A DNA stretch of 64,000 bases from Bacillus sp. ISL-55 (GTDB taxonomy: Bacteria > Bacillota > Bacilli > Bacillales > Cytobacillaceae), in the NCBI RefSeq assembly GCF_018613155.1, contig NZ_JAGGQU010000002.1, positions 41,676 to 105,675 of the forward strand, given 5' to 3'. Positions 52,778 through 62,079 of this stretch are shown here, piece after piece (position 1 is the first letter of the stretch; each line of letters begins with the position of its first letter). Under the pieces are notes generated by a model. It was not told where the DNA came from and made no database searches. It was given only the letters and a program-made list of their open reading frames with translations. The translations under genes and the position numbers were made by a program.

Positions 52778-55579
52778 AGTGAACTCCGTATATAAACTAG
52801 ATGGTATTTCGTGCTCTAACTCCATTTGAACTGTAATCGGCTTATTCCCCTCAAAATGTACTGAATTTCCCTTCCCTATATAAATATAGGGCTCTGTCTT
52901 CCCGTCAATCTCTCGGTATTTTCTAATAAACAAATGTAGGTTAACGCCACGCTTTTTGTTATAAATAATATCTTGTCCTCTGTTGGATTCTTGCGTAGTG
53001 TTGTTGACAGACTGCCACTGGAACAAACGTTGATTAATAAACTTGTCTTGGTAGTTAATGCTTTCTTTCACATCCGCCTCTTTGTGAAGGTCCACGAACA
53101 GGAAGAATTCTTTCCCATTCACTAATAAGCCTGAGCCTCTGAAAGAACTATGAATCTTACGGTAATTGGATAGTAAGGCTGCATCTATCATTTGATACTG
53201 TTCATATAGCTTGAAATGCGGGATGCCGTAGTAATTACTTTGAAATTCCTTTTCATATCGGAAAATACCATATGATATCACATCTTCAATAAATTTATAA
53301 TACTCTTCATTTTTCAGTAAATTTGTTAACAGGTTTGTTCTGACCAGCTGCCCATCTCTATACTGTACTAGCTTTGGTTTTGACTTTAACTGACCTGAAT
53401 CATAGTAATCTTGATTAAGGTATTCAAAGGCATGCCGTATGGTATCTTGGTCAACATCCCTTACAAACTTTAGGATTTGATACTTTGCTTCCTCAGCGTT
53501 AATCGAATCGTGTTGCAATAAGTACTTAAGAATCACAAATTCATGGATCCGTTTAATTGGCAGCTTACTTGATAACTCCTTGAGAGTTCCTTCAAAATCC
53601 TCATTGAGTAGAAGCTTTTTTAAATGATCATCTCTTTCAACTTTAGCAACAAATTGCAAATACGACTTTTCCCTATTGATAAATTTAACCGGATCAGGAG
53701 CACCATCGTACTTTAAAAAATCAACTAGAAGAAAAGGAATTCGACCAGAGTTTAGTTTTTTAAATTCATTGTACTCTTCCTTTAGATACTTCATAGAGTT
53801 GAAATTTTCTCGATCGATTTGCTCTAAAATTCTTTCCTGAGAAATCTTATCCATTTGGATATGGGTAGCTCCAGGGATATTAGCAAAGCCTGTTGCGATT
53901 GCAACCTTCAAGCTCTCCTTGTCGTAATATCTACTACCGTTTAGCGCTAGCGCAATCAAAAAGGTTTTACTATGGTTTCCAATAAAATCGAGTACCGTTA
54001 AAAAGCTTTTATTGGCATATTTCCTTAATCCTCTTCCTAATTGCTGTATAAAAACAATGGGAGAGTTTGTCGGTCTAAGCATTAGCACAGTATTAACAGA
54101 AGGAATATCAACACCTTCATTAAAGATATCTACACTAAAAATAAACTCCAGTTCATCATTGTCATCTTCCAGCTTATTAATGTAAAGTTGTCTCTTATCA
54201 GTAGAGTCTCCGCCATGTAATATGACACTCTTATAACCCCGTGTATTGAATTCGTTTGCCATATACTCAGCGTGTTCAATGCTCGCACAAAACCCAAGTC
54301 CTTTTCGCTTATCCCCGTCATGGCCGTAAAAATCCATCTTATCTATGATGAAGTCGACCCTCTCATTCACCTTTAATCTTTTCGTGATTTCTGCGATATC
54401 ATCAATATCTACATCGCTTAGATCAACACTTTCAATATCAGTGATTCCGAAGTAATGAAATGGGATGACAAGATCATCTTCTAGAGCTTCATGTAAACGG
54501 ACTTCTAATGCGACATTGTTATCAAATATATCAAAAATATTCCGGCTATCACTTCTCTCTGGTGTTGCTGTCATCCCTAAAGTAAACTTAGGACTAAAAT
54601 AGTTGAGAATAGTTTGATATGTTGGGCTAGCTGCATGATGGGCTTCATCAATAATTAGATAATCAAATTCCTCTGGAGAAAATTCATGATAACACTTTGA
54701 GATTGTTTGGATCGTCGTAAAAACGTAATCAGCATTTTTCTGTTTATGATTTCCCGTTAAAAGTCCAAATGTTAAACCTTCATTAGGCAATAGTAATTCA
54801 AAAGTTTCTTTCGCCTTTTTTAAAATTTCTTCCCGATGAACGACAAATAACAGTTTCTTTGGGTTAACATTTTTAACATCAAAAGCGGACATATAGGTTT
54901 TGCCCGTTCCAGTTGCTGCAATAACAAGCGCCTTATTTTCTCCATAACTACGTAATCGTTCTAGGTTTTCCGTTGCTCGTTTTTGCATTCTGTTTTGAAC
55001 GATATACCTTCTGTCCTCATAAATAACATTCTGCCTTGGATTGGACTTTTTAAAAGACTCCAAGAATTCTTCATAGCGTTTAATGAAATCCCGATCTGCT
55101 TCCACACTCAATTCCCAAAGATTATTGTATTCTTTAATGACATCCTTAATAAAATGAGCATCCTCTTTAGAGATAATTTTGACATTCCATTCAATATTAC
55201 TTTTCAAGGCACTCTGAGTAATATTGGAGGAACCTATAATTACTTTAAAGTGATCTCTATACTCAAATATGTATGCTTTTGTATGGAAGCCTACTTCTCT
55301 ATCCGTTACAAAAACCTTCAACTCAATATTTGAGAATTCCTTTAACCGCTCCAATGCTTTAGCATCTGTAAAATTCAAATATGTAGACGTAATGATTCGC
55401 CCTTTTACGCCCCTTAACTCAGCTTCTTTAATAGGATCAAGCAATAACTGCAGTCCACTGAAGTTAATAAAAGCCACACTAAAATAAAAACGATCACATT
55501 CCTGGATCGAATCTACTAACTCTTTTAATAGATTACCCGCATCAGAGTTAACGATCAGTTCCTTTTCTGTTACTTCCAT
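52766..55579 (-). CDS. PLD nuclease - SF2 helicase - DUF3427 fusion protein
   Basis: About 937 aa. N-terminal phospholipase-D-type nuclease with a single HKD motif, FHTKAYIF (H102, K104 in the 940-aa frame) and GSSNIT, so it would act as a dimer. SF2 helicase: ATGTGKT (225-231), IIDEAHH (312-318), GMTATPER (338-345) and QLGRGLR. The C-terminal DUF3427-like region contains LFVDLHKEADVKESINYQDKF and LFQWQSVNNTTQESNRG. The ATG at 55579 has AAGGTG upstream and is preferred to the GTG at 55588. Such proteins are found in defence islands and may translocate on and cut foreign DNA. Confidence 0.87.
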   Translation of the reverse strand: MEVTEKELIVNSDAGNLLKELVDSIQECDRFYFSVAFINFSGLQLLLDPIKEAELRGVKGRIITSTYLNFTDAKALERLKEFSNIELKVFVTDREVGFHTKAYIFEYRDHFKVIIGSSNITQSALKSNIEWNVKIISKEDAHFIKDVIKEYNNLWELSVEADRDFIKRYEEFLESFKKSNPRQNVIYEDRRYIVQNRMQKRATENLERLRSYGENKALVIAATGTGKTYMSAFDVKNVNPKKLLFVVHREEILKKAKETFELLLPNEGLTFGLLTGNHKQKNADYVFTTIQTISKCYHEFSPEEFDYLIIDEAHHAASPTYQTILNYFSPKFTLGMTATPERSDSRNIFDIFDNNVALEVRLHEALEDDLVIPFHYFGITDIESVDLSDVDIDDIAEITKRLKVNERVDFIIDKMDFYGHDGDKRKGLGFCASIEHAEYMANEFNTRGYKSVILHGGDSTDKRQLYINKLEDDNDELEFIFSVDIFNEGVDIPSVNTVLMLRPTNSPIVFIQQLGRGLRKYANKSFLTVLDFIGNHSKTFLIALALNGSRYYDKESLKVAIATGFANIPGATHIQMDKISQERILEQIDRENFNSMKYLKEEYNEFKKLNSGRIPFLLVDFLKYDGAPDPVKFINREKSYLQFVAKVERDDHLKKLLLNEDFEGTLKELSSKLPIKRIHEFVILKYLLQHDSINAEEAKYQILKFVRDVDQDTIRHAFEYLNQDYYDSGQLKSKPKLVQYRDGQLVRTNLLTNLLKNEEYYKFIEDVISYGIFRYEKEFQSNYYGIPHFKLYEQYQMIDAALLSNYRKIHSSFRGSGLLVNGKEFFLFVDLHKEADVKESINYQDKFINQRLFQWQSVNNTTQESNRGQDIIYNKKRGVNLHLFIRKYREIDGKTEPYIYIGKGNSVHFEGNKPITVQMELEHEIPSSLYTEFTKKV

Positions 55580-55677
55580 GTGTATCACCTTAATCTTTCT
55601 GAACTATATGTAAAATTGTACTATATTTGGATGAATACTTGAAGAAGTTTACATTATACATAAAAACAGTACCCAAA

Positions 55678-58110
55678 TTAATGAGTACTGTTAATAGCTC
55701 TTCTTTCGAAATGTGAATGCAAACGATATTCTGCTATTTCTCTTGTCCATTTATAGAGAATTTCGTGGTCCTCTTCCAAAATATCAAAATTGACCCTAAA
55801 CATCCCATCCGAAAAGATGGTTAATCCATCGTCTCCACGATTCCACATTGTCATTGGCATGGTTTCAATGAGGTTGCTGACTGCCCTCTCATTGTATTCC
55901 CATAGTTTTTTCGATGATTTATCCGAGAAATCAATCCGCTTTCGATATTCTGTTTCAGTTAAGTACCTATGGAAAAATGGAGCTACTTCTCTTGATGAAA
56001 TCGGTTTATTCCATTCTTTGGCACCACGATTAAGCATTGCCAACAGAAGAACCATTTTATAACTTTTTGACATACTGGTTTTCTCAACCTCAACCAGCCA
56101 CTTCTCATAACGCTTATAAACGTTCTTTTCATGGCCACTTAACTCATCAGCCCAGCTTAAAAACCCTATATAGGAGTTAAACTCTTGCTTATAGTGTACT
56201 GAGTCAGAGTGCCCTTTAAGATGCAGCTCCAGATAAGTTGGCCTCCTGCCAAGGTCGTTCTTAAGCTCAAGATAATCATTCAGCAGCTTTTCCTTACGTG
56301 GAGATCGCTTTCTTGTCATTTCCTTGAGGAGATTAACTACCTGTAAGTCCAAGTTCAGTTCGCAACTTGCAGGAACTCTTGGTTCGATTTTCTTTGATGT
56401 TCCTACACTTCTTGCCATATCAAACAAACTTAACTTAACATCTGCGTTTCGATAGTTCCCAATTAAATCGATAATCACGCAATGCTCTTTTCCAGGAGCT
56501 AATCTGAGACCACGTCCGATTTGTTGAGTAAAAACAGTCAAAGACTCTGTCGGCCTTACAAACAGAAGGGTATCTACTGGCGGAATATCTACCCCCTCAT
56601 TGAATAGATCAACAGTGAAGATTACATCCAACTCCCCAGCTTCCAGCTTATTTATGGCGTCAGCTCTTCCAACTTCCTTTTGTTGAGAATGAAGACTGAC
56701 TGTTTTATATCCTTGTTTATTAAAATAGCTTGATAGAAAGTTTGCCTGGCGAATCGAAGAACAAAAACCAATTGTCCTTGACTGCTTTTTATCTTCCCAA
56801 GCACCCAGTATTTTCGAAGCCATTTCTTCTTTTAACTGTAAGTGTAGAAGTTCTTCTTCATCATAACGTGTTCCCAACCAGGTGATTTGGCTGTAATCCG
56901 TTTCATCGTACACTCCATAATACTTAAAAGGAGCAAGCCATTCATGTTTAATTGCATCAAGAAAATCAAGCCGGTATGCGACATTTCCATCACAAATCGC
57001 ATAAACATCTTTATTATCATTTCGATCTGGAGTAGCTGTAATTCCAAGTAAGAATTCTGGTTTAAAATAATCCAATACTCTCTGATAAGATTCAGCTGCA
57101 GCATGATGAAATTCATCTACTATAATCAGATCAAATTCATCCGGTCTGAATTTCTCAATATGTGCCTTCATGCTTAAAGTATAAATGGAAGCAAACATAG
57201 CATCAGCATCGCTATCCTTGTACTTACCGTTATATATCCCATACTTTTTATTGGGCATAATATTTTTGAAAGATTGCCTCGCCTGGTAAAGGATCTCTTC
57301 CCTATGAGCAATAAATAAGACCTTTTTGTAATCCTTAGCAAAAAAACCGGCAAGGTAAGTTTTCCCAAGGCCTGTAGCCATTACCACAAGTGCCTTTTGG
57401 TATTCTTCTTCCCTAGTCTTATCAAGCTCTTCAAGTGCTTCAATCTGAGCGAATCGTGGTTTAATATCACCGTATGTTTCACTTCTCGGTGGATCATGAA
57501 TGATTTCCGGCTGTACAGGTACCTCGTTTTGAGTAGGTAACATTAAATCCAGTTCATCAGTATCTGACCAAACCTTAGCGAGATTTGGCTTATCTCCATG
57601 GTATCGCTCATAGACTTCCATATACCCTTTCAATGTTTCATCATTTAACTTAACAGTTTGATCAGCATAAAAAACCTTTAAGAACTCTTCAAGAGCATCG
57701 TTAAAGACTGCCTTATCATTGCTAACTGACAGGTTCCATTCTACCCCATTGTTAAGAGCAGATTTTGATAGATTCGAAGACCCAATAAACAAGCAATCCT
57801 CAGAATCTGACTTAAACAAATAAGCTTTGGGATGAAAAGAAACACCATTACTCTTCCAAAGACGAACTTCAATATTGTCATCAATACCTAATAATTCAGC
57901 AAGACCTTCAGGCTGAGTGATATGAAGATAATCCCCCGTACAAATCTTAATATCCGCACCAGCTTTTGCAGCACTTGCCAAAGCGTTCTTTAAAAATGCA
58001 ACACCAGATTTCATTACAAAAGAAGTCAGTATACATATTGTCGACGCCTTTTCAATTTGACTCAATAAATGACTACCCAAGTCATTTGTAATTAACTCAA
58101 TCTTACTCAT
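55678..58110 (-). CDS. PLD nuclease - SF2 helicase fusion protein, second type
   Basis: About 810 aa. HKD motif SFHPKAYLF (H97, K99 in the 814-aa frame) and FIGSSNLSKSAL; helicase motifs MATGLGKT (248-255), IVDEFHH (334-340, DEFH in place of DEAH), GITATPDR and QIGRGLRL. The C-terminal 220 residues contain a helicase-associated-like repeat (GRRPTYLELHLKGHSDSVHYKQEFNSYIGFLSWADEL) and no DUF3427. It is not simply a duplicate of the neighbour. The start ATG (58110) lies inside the end of the MazG-like gene. In one operon with MazG; 90 bp separates it from the next helicase gene. Confidence 0.87.
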   Translation of the reverse strand: MSKIELITNDLGSHLLSQIEKASTICILTSFVMKSGVAFLKNALASAAKAGADIKICTGDYLHITQPEGLAELLGIDDNIEVRLWKSNGVSFHPKAYLFKSDSEDCLFIGSSNLSKSALNNGVEWNLSVSNDKAVFNDALEEFLKVFYADQTVKLNDETLKGYMEVYERYHGDKPNLAKVWSDTDELDLMLPTQNEVPVQPEIIHDPPRSETYGDIKPRFAQIEALEELDKTREEEYQKALVVMATGLGKTYLAGFFAKDYKKVLFIAHREEILYQARQSFKNIMPNKKYGIYNGKYKDSDADAMFASIYTLSMKAHIEKFRPDEFDLIIVDEFHHAAAESYQRVLDYFKPEFLLGITATPDRNDNKDVYAICDGNVAYRLDFLDAIKHEWLAPFKYYGVYDETDYSQITWLGTRYDEEELLHLQLKEEMASKILGAWEDKKQSRTIGFCSSIRQANFLSSYFNKQGYKTVSLHSQQKEVGRADAINKLEAGELDVIFTVDLFNEGVDIPPVDTLLFVRPTESLTVFTQQIGRGLRLAPGKEHCVIIDLIGNYRNADVKLSLFDMARSVGTSKKIEPRVPASCELNLDLQVVNLLKEMTRKRSPRKEKLLNDYLELKNDLGRRPTYLELHLKGHSDSVHYKQEFNSYIGFLSWADELSGHEKNVYKRYEKWLVEVEKTSMSKSYKMVLLLAMLNRGAKEWNKPISSREVAPFFHRYLTETEYRKRIDFSDKSSKKLWEYNERAVSNLIETMPMTMWNRGDDGLTIFSDGMFRVNFDILEEDHEILYKWTREIAEYRLHSHFERRAINSTH

Positions 58111-58429
58111 CTTCAACCTCAATTAAGAAAATCTTCTCCTTAAAACCACCGCGCTTCTCAGCCTTCTGCTTTCGAACTTCTTCAACTTCATCAATAGAAT
58201 AACCATGGTATTCAGAAAGAGAATGAATAATTTCTAACAAATCTGCAAGTTCTTCAACAGCATCTTTCTTGTTATCAGTATTAACGTATTCATCTAATTC
58301 CTCGTAGGCTTTTTTCTTGAGATGATCTATATATTCAGTTTCATTTAAGACTCTGGTTGAGAATTTTTTTCCTGTGTTTTCAATTACTTGTGGTATGCGA
58401 TCTCGAACTAATTTATTGTATATGGGCAT
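58103..58429 (-). CDS. MazG-like nucleotide pyrophosphohydrolase
   Basis: 108 aa. MPIYNKLVRDRIPQVIENTGKKF is the usual start of the COG4997 house-cleaning NTP pyrophosphohydrolases; EELDEYVN and DAVEELADLLEIIHSL carry the EExxD/ExxD metal residues. It should hydrolyse noncanonical NTPs. GGAG precedes the ATG. It is translationally coupled (8-bp overlap) to the PLD-helicase, so a joint role is likely, perhaps depleting or sensing nucleotides during infection. Confidence 0.9.
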   Translation of the reverse strand: MPIYNKLVRDRIPQVIENTGKKFSTRVLNETEYIDHLKKKAYEELDEYVNTDNKKDAVEELADLLEIIHSLSEYHGYSIDEVEEVRKQKAEKRGGFKEKIFLIEVEDE

Positions 58430-58527
58430 AGTTATTCTCCTTTGTTTTTATAGTATAAATATAACAATAAGTACCAAATGATTACAGGAAAAACTTCAAG
58501 AAAAAGATAAAATGAATATATAGATTA

Positions 58528-58740
58528 CTAATTCTTTTCCTCACTATATGCTTCCGAGTATAAACCTTTTAATGCCTTCCTAGCCGCTCTCCTCGCACTT
58601 CTTTTATCAGTCCCTACCCCAATAAAATCCTTATAAGGCGGTTCTTCCTGGCATATGGTAACGACTACTTTATACTGATCCTGATACTTTATGATCTCCA
58701 TCTCAATTTCATCATTGTATTCGGGAGACGCTGCGGTCAA
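58528..58740 (-). CDS. 70-aa protein with a dsRBD-like C-terminal half
   Basis: YKVVVTICQEEPPYKDFIGVGTDKRSARRAARKALKGLYSEA resembles the strands 1-3 and the final helix of a double-stranded RNA-binding domain (fxV-x-gxGxGxSKKxAKxxAAxxAL), with basic residues where the helix contacts RNA. The start is a TTG with GGAG close by; the ATG at 58701 is an alternative. It lies between the Xre regulator and MazG on the same strand. The fold assignment is by eye and not certain. Confidence 0.55.
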   Translation of the reverse strand: MTAASPEYNDEIEMEIIKYQDQYKVVVTICQEEPPYKDFIGVGTDKRSARRAARKALKGLYSEAYSEEKN

Positions 58741-58775
58741 TATACTCCAATGAATTCATATAGGTATTCTCCATT

Positions 58776-59084
58776 CTATTGGGACCTTTTGTCCTTTTTA
58801 ATAACGATCTTCATCTCATCTACTTCACTTTGGAATACATTAATGTATTCCGAGTTTTCTTCTACTTTTTCTATTTTCCTTACTAATTCAGATGGCTTCA
58901 TATCTAGCACAACAGCTAATCTAAAGATGGTAACAAGCGCGGGATTGTATTGGTCTCTTTCCAGGTCGCGGATTGTGTTCCGGTCTTTTTTGCTGAAGTC
59001 CGCTAAATCTTCTTGACTAAACAGCAGTTGTTTTCGTAAGGCTTTAATGATCTTGCCAACAATAATGGTCTCTTCTTTTTTCAA
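58776..59084 (-). CDS. Xre-type HTH regulator of the defence operon
   Basis: 102 aa. KIIKALRKQLLFSQEDLADFSKKDRNTIRDLERDQYNPALVTIFRLAVVLDMKPSELV is a lambda-repressor-like HTH, followed by a short charged tail. TTG start with AAGGAG upstream. First gene of the group Xre, dsRBD-like, MazG, PLD-helicase, PLD-helicase, all on the minus strand. It is the probable controller of these genes. Confidence 0.85.
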   Translation of the reverse strand: MKKEETIIVGKIIKALRKQLLFSQEDLADFSKKDRNTIRDLERDQYNPALVTIFRLAVVLDMKPSELVRKIEKVEENSEYINVFQSEVDEMKIVIKKDKRSQ

Positions 59085-59186
59085 GTGAATGACTCCTTTT
59101 TAAGACCATTACAAACTTATTTTACAAATAGATACACTTAGATAACTAGGTATTTGTTTCCTTAGTGCAACATTTTTTTCGCATTG

Positions 59187-59214
59187 AAAAGCGGCAGTTC
59201 AAGATAACTGCCGC
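59187..59214 (-). terminator. Terminator of the ABC exporter operon
   Basis: Perfect stem GCGGCAGTT / AACTGCCGC with TTTTC on the minus strand, about 110 bp after the permease stop. Confidence 0.8.
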
Positions 59215-59321
59215 AAATTTCTATTTATTATTTTTAAAAGGAAGCAAATGAAAAACCTCTATTGAGACAAGTAGATGGCTGGTTGTCTATTACTAGAGAA
59301 CCTATTCAACATCTCACTTTC

Positions 59322-60413
59322 CTACTCCCACTTAAACACATAACTTGCCACGATGAATCCGCCAATTAACCAACAGCCGAGGATCAGTGTTTCTGTCCCT
59401 AGTTGGAGGAATGGTGTACCGAGGTTCATCGTCTCCCTCAAGGCGGAGCTTAAATGGGCGATTGGCAGGACTTTTACGATTGGCTGGATGAGTTCTGGCA
59501 TATTGTTTATCGGGAAGAACACTCCTCCAAGGAACAGCATCGGGAAGGTGATGAAGCCGGCAATCGGTCCTGCGCTTTCTGGGTTTTTGGCGATCCCTGC
59601 GATAATGAAACCGAGTGCCATGAAAGCTAGTGTGCCAAGGATGATGAAGAAGATCAAGGCAAGCCAGGAACCTGCGACATGGATGCTAAAGACGAAATGA
59701 GCGATTAGGACGACGAGGAGTGCCTGGGTTCCGTTGAGCAGCAGGCGGGCGGTGATTTGTGCAGCAATGAAGGTCGAAGCTTTCAGTCTCGTTCCTTGCA
59801 TTCTTCGCAAAATTCCTCTTTCACGCCAGGCGGAGATTTGACCGGCGACTCCGTTCATGTTGTTGCTCATGATCATCATGGCGACGATTCCTGGAACGAG
59901 GAAGTCGACATAACGGATGGTCAGTGCTTTTATTCCCACTTTTTCAATTGTTACGACTGGCTCATAGTCAGCAAGATCCTTGCTGTATTGATCAATGATT
60001 CCGTTCACTACTGTCAGACCGAGCTCTGAGGTTGTGAGATTTTTTTCATTATAATAGACAGGCAGAGTTGATGGTTCATTCTGCTCCTCCAGGTTGTTCC
60101 CGTATCCTTTTGGGATTTCCATGAACAGCTGGATGTCTCCATTTTTAAGGGCTTCTTTTCCGCTTTTGACATTTTTGAACGTTATCGTCTCAAGACCTTC
60201 ATGTTTGTAAAATCTTTCTGTAAAAACTTTTGAAGAATCACTTTGATCTGAGTCGATCAGCCCTACTGTTAGTGAAAGGCTGCTATCGTTTCCGGCAAAA
60301 GTTCCAAGGGCCAGCATTAGAATGATCGGAAACAGTAAGGTAAAGAACAAAACCTGCTTGTTTCTTGCAAAAATCCGTAATTGTGCCAGTGTTAGTTGCC
60401 AATAAGCTCTCAT
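59322..60413 (-). CDS. ABC-2 type transporter permease
   Basis: 363 aa. One helix at the N-terminus (about 22-40), a large extracytoplasmic domain (about 42-165), then five helices from about 170 (FLVPGIVAMMIMSNNMNGVAGQISAWRERGILRRMQGT is the ABC-2 signature region). It exports an unknown substrate, possibly a drug or peptide. The start overlaps the ATPase stop by 4 bp (ATGA). Confidence 0.9.
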   Translation of the reverse strand: MRAYWQLTLAQLRIFARNKQVLFFTLLFPIILMLALGTFAGNDSSLSLTVGLIDSDQSDSSKVFTERFYKHEGLETITFKNVKSGKEALKNGDIQLFMEIPKGYGNNLEEQNEPSTLPVYYNEKNLTTSELGLTVVNGIIDQYSKDLADYEPVVTIEKVGIKALTIRYVDFLVPGIVAMMIMSNNMNGVAGQISAWRERGILRRMQGTRLKASTFIAAQITARLLLNGTQALLVVLIAHFVFSIHVAGSWLALIFFIILGTLAFMALGFIIAGIAKNPESAGPIAGFITFPMLFLGGVFFPINNMPELIQPIVKVLPIAHLSSALRETMNLGTPFLQLGTETLILGCWLIGGFIVASYVFKWE

Positions 60414-61336
60414 GATTCCCTGATGCTCCTTCCAGTCATATGGATAAATACATCCTCTAAAGTCGCTGATCGAGTCTGTAAATCCTCAATTTTGAACTGA
60501 TGTTCTGCAGATGCATGGATCAAGGAGGTCAAGGTGACTTGAACATCATCGGTATATAACTGGACAAAGTTGTCTTTGATCGACACATCCTCGACTCCGT
60601 CCATTTTCAAAAACCAGTCTTGCTCTGGCGGATTGCTCAAATGGAATTCTACAGAACTTGTAGACTGCAGTTTTTTTACGAGATTCGTTGGTGTGTCAAG
60701 TGCAATCAGTTCGCCCTGGTCCATGATTCCGATTCGGTCACAGAGCACATGAGCTTCGTCCATATAATGCGTCGAGAGAATGATCGTTTTTCCCCGCTCT
60801 TTCAATCGAAGGACGATGTCCCAAAGGGTCCTTCTCGCCTGTGGATCAAGACCGGTCGTTGGCTCATCGAGGAACACAATGTCCGGGTCATGGATCAGTG
60901 CAAGTGCAATGGCAAGACGCTGCTTTTGCCCGCCTGATAGTCCTTTGATTCTGTCATTCCGCTTCTCCGTCAGCAGCATATCTTCGATTAGTCCATTGAT
61001 ATCCACGTGAGTCGGATAAAAGCTTCCATACAAATGCAGGATTTCTTCTACTTTTAACAATTCGAACAAAGAGGTGGACTGAAGCTGTACCCCGATTACC
61101 TCTTTGACTTTGTTCACTTCTTTGATTACATCGAAGCCCGCTAATGTTGCGGTGCCTTCATCTGGCTTTCTCAGACCGACTAACATTTCAATCGTGGTCG
61201 TCTTGCCAGCACCATTCGGACCAAGCAGACCGAAGATTTCTCCTTTTTTAACTTGAAAAGAAACTCCATTAACAGCAGTAAAGCTGCCGTATCGTTTTTT
61301 CAACCCTTTTACATCTACTATACTCTCATTATTCAT
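60410..61336 (-). CDS. ABC transporter ATP-binding protein
   Basis: About 308 aa. Walker A GPNGAGKTT, Q-loop VQLQSTSLFELL, signature LSGGQKQRLAIA, Walker B DIVFLDEPTTGLD and the switch His in ILSTHYMDEA. The C-terminal 80 residues are of the DrrA-type exporter. The ATG at 61336 has TGGAGG upstream; the longer frame to 61501 is not credible. Paired with the ABC-2 permease downstream. The drug or antibiotic export role is only by family. Confidence 0.92.
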   Translation of the reverse strand: MNNESIVDVKGLKKRYGSFTAVNGVSFQVKKGEIFGLLGPNGAGKTTTIEMLVGLRKPDEGTATLAGFDVIKEVNKVKEVIGVQLQSTSLFELLKVEEILHLYGSFYPTHVDINGLIEDMLLTEKRNDRIKGLSGGQKQRLAIALALIHDPDIVFLDEPTTGLDPQARRTLWDIVLRLKERGKTIILSTHYMDEAHVLCDRIGIMDQGELIALDTPTNLVKKLQSTSSVEFHLSNPPEQDWFLKMDGVEDVSIKDNFVQLYTDDVQVTLTSLIHASAEHQFKIEDLQTRSATLEDVFIHMTGRSIRES

Positions 61337-61728
61337 GACAAGCCTCCATTGAATGGCAGTTGTGATTAGTTTGATACCATTAATTCCCGCGACTCCATTT
61401 GGAATCAACTTATTTTCCAGTGTTCCTATTAAAATTCCATAAAAAGACTTGTATTCCTTCAATCCTCGCCTCAAATGATATTGAAGAAACAACCTTAACA
61501 TGAAAATAATTATATTTCATTTGGAGAGACTGCAGTTTCAACTGGGGAAGGTTGCGATTGAAGTATTATTATCGGAAGGTTAAATACGTCTAGAAAGTGG
61601 CCTAGTGAATCAAAAAAATTATTTAAAGAAACCTTAATTGGTTCTTAATCTTAATTTAAAAAACAAAAGCTAGAATGATTGTGATAGAACAATAAAAAGG
61701 AAAAACAAATATTATTCATAGGGGAAGG

Positions 61729-61890
61729 ATGATATTTCTGTTAATTTCCTATAGAAATTATCAAGGCGGGAACAATAATCTGGTGGTTGTCGAAAGTTAT
61801 GGAGTGATTACTACCAGTTTAAAGGATAAGCAAACAGCTATAAGAACACATAAGAGAAAAATAAAACGATTAAAGGCTAAACAAAAGTGA
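61729..61890 (+). CDS. Small basic protein (53 aa), tentative
   Basis: MIFLLISYRNYQGGNNNLVV, then ESYGVITTSLKDKQTAIRTHKRKIKRLKAKQK: a very basic C-terminus. AGGGGAAGG is close to the ATG, and a hairpin terminator follows 27 bp after the stop, which supports a real transcript. No family recognised. It fills the 580-bp gap between the ABC genes and ykuK; the rest of the gap shows nothing. Confidence 0.4.
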   Translation: MIFLLISYRNYQGGNNNLVVVESYGVITTSLKDKQTAIRTHKRKIKRLKAKQK

Positions 61891-61916
61891 ACCATAAAAT
61901 TGAGAGTGGATATTTC

Positions 61917-61942
61917 AAGACCTTATTTAAGGTCTTATTTTA
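61917..61942 (+). terminator. Hairpin terminator after the small basic ORF
   Basis: AAGACCTTA / TAAGGTCTT with a 2-nt gap, then ATTTTAAT on the plus strand. Confidence 0.65.
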
Positions 61943-62079
61943 ATGGCGAAAAAACCGCTTTTCTATCTGACCAGCAAGCTTAAGAAAAGTAATTTAATCC
62001 CCCGTACACCTTTTTTTAAAATCGTCCTCAACTTTATCGACAAAAAAATAGTCCTGAACTGGATGTTCAAGATCAGAAT

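Noticed and set aside
52766..58110. Two PLD-helicases as a simple tandem duplication
   Set aside because: They share the PLD-helicase order but differ in motif II, linker and C-terminal domains.
61337..61501. Longer ABC ATPase start at 61501
   Set aside because: The extra 55 residues are unlike the family; TGGAGG precedes the ATG at 61336.
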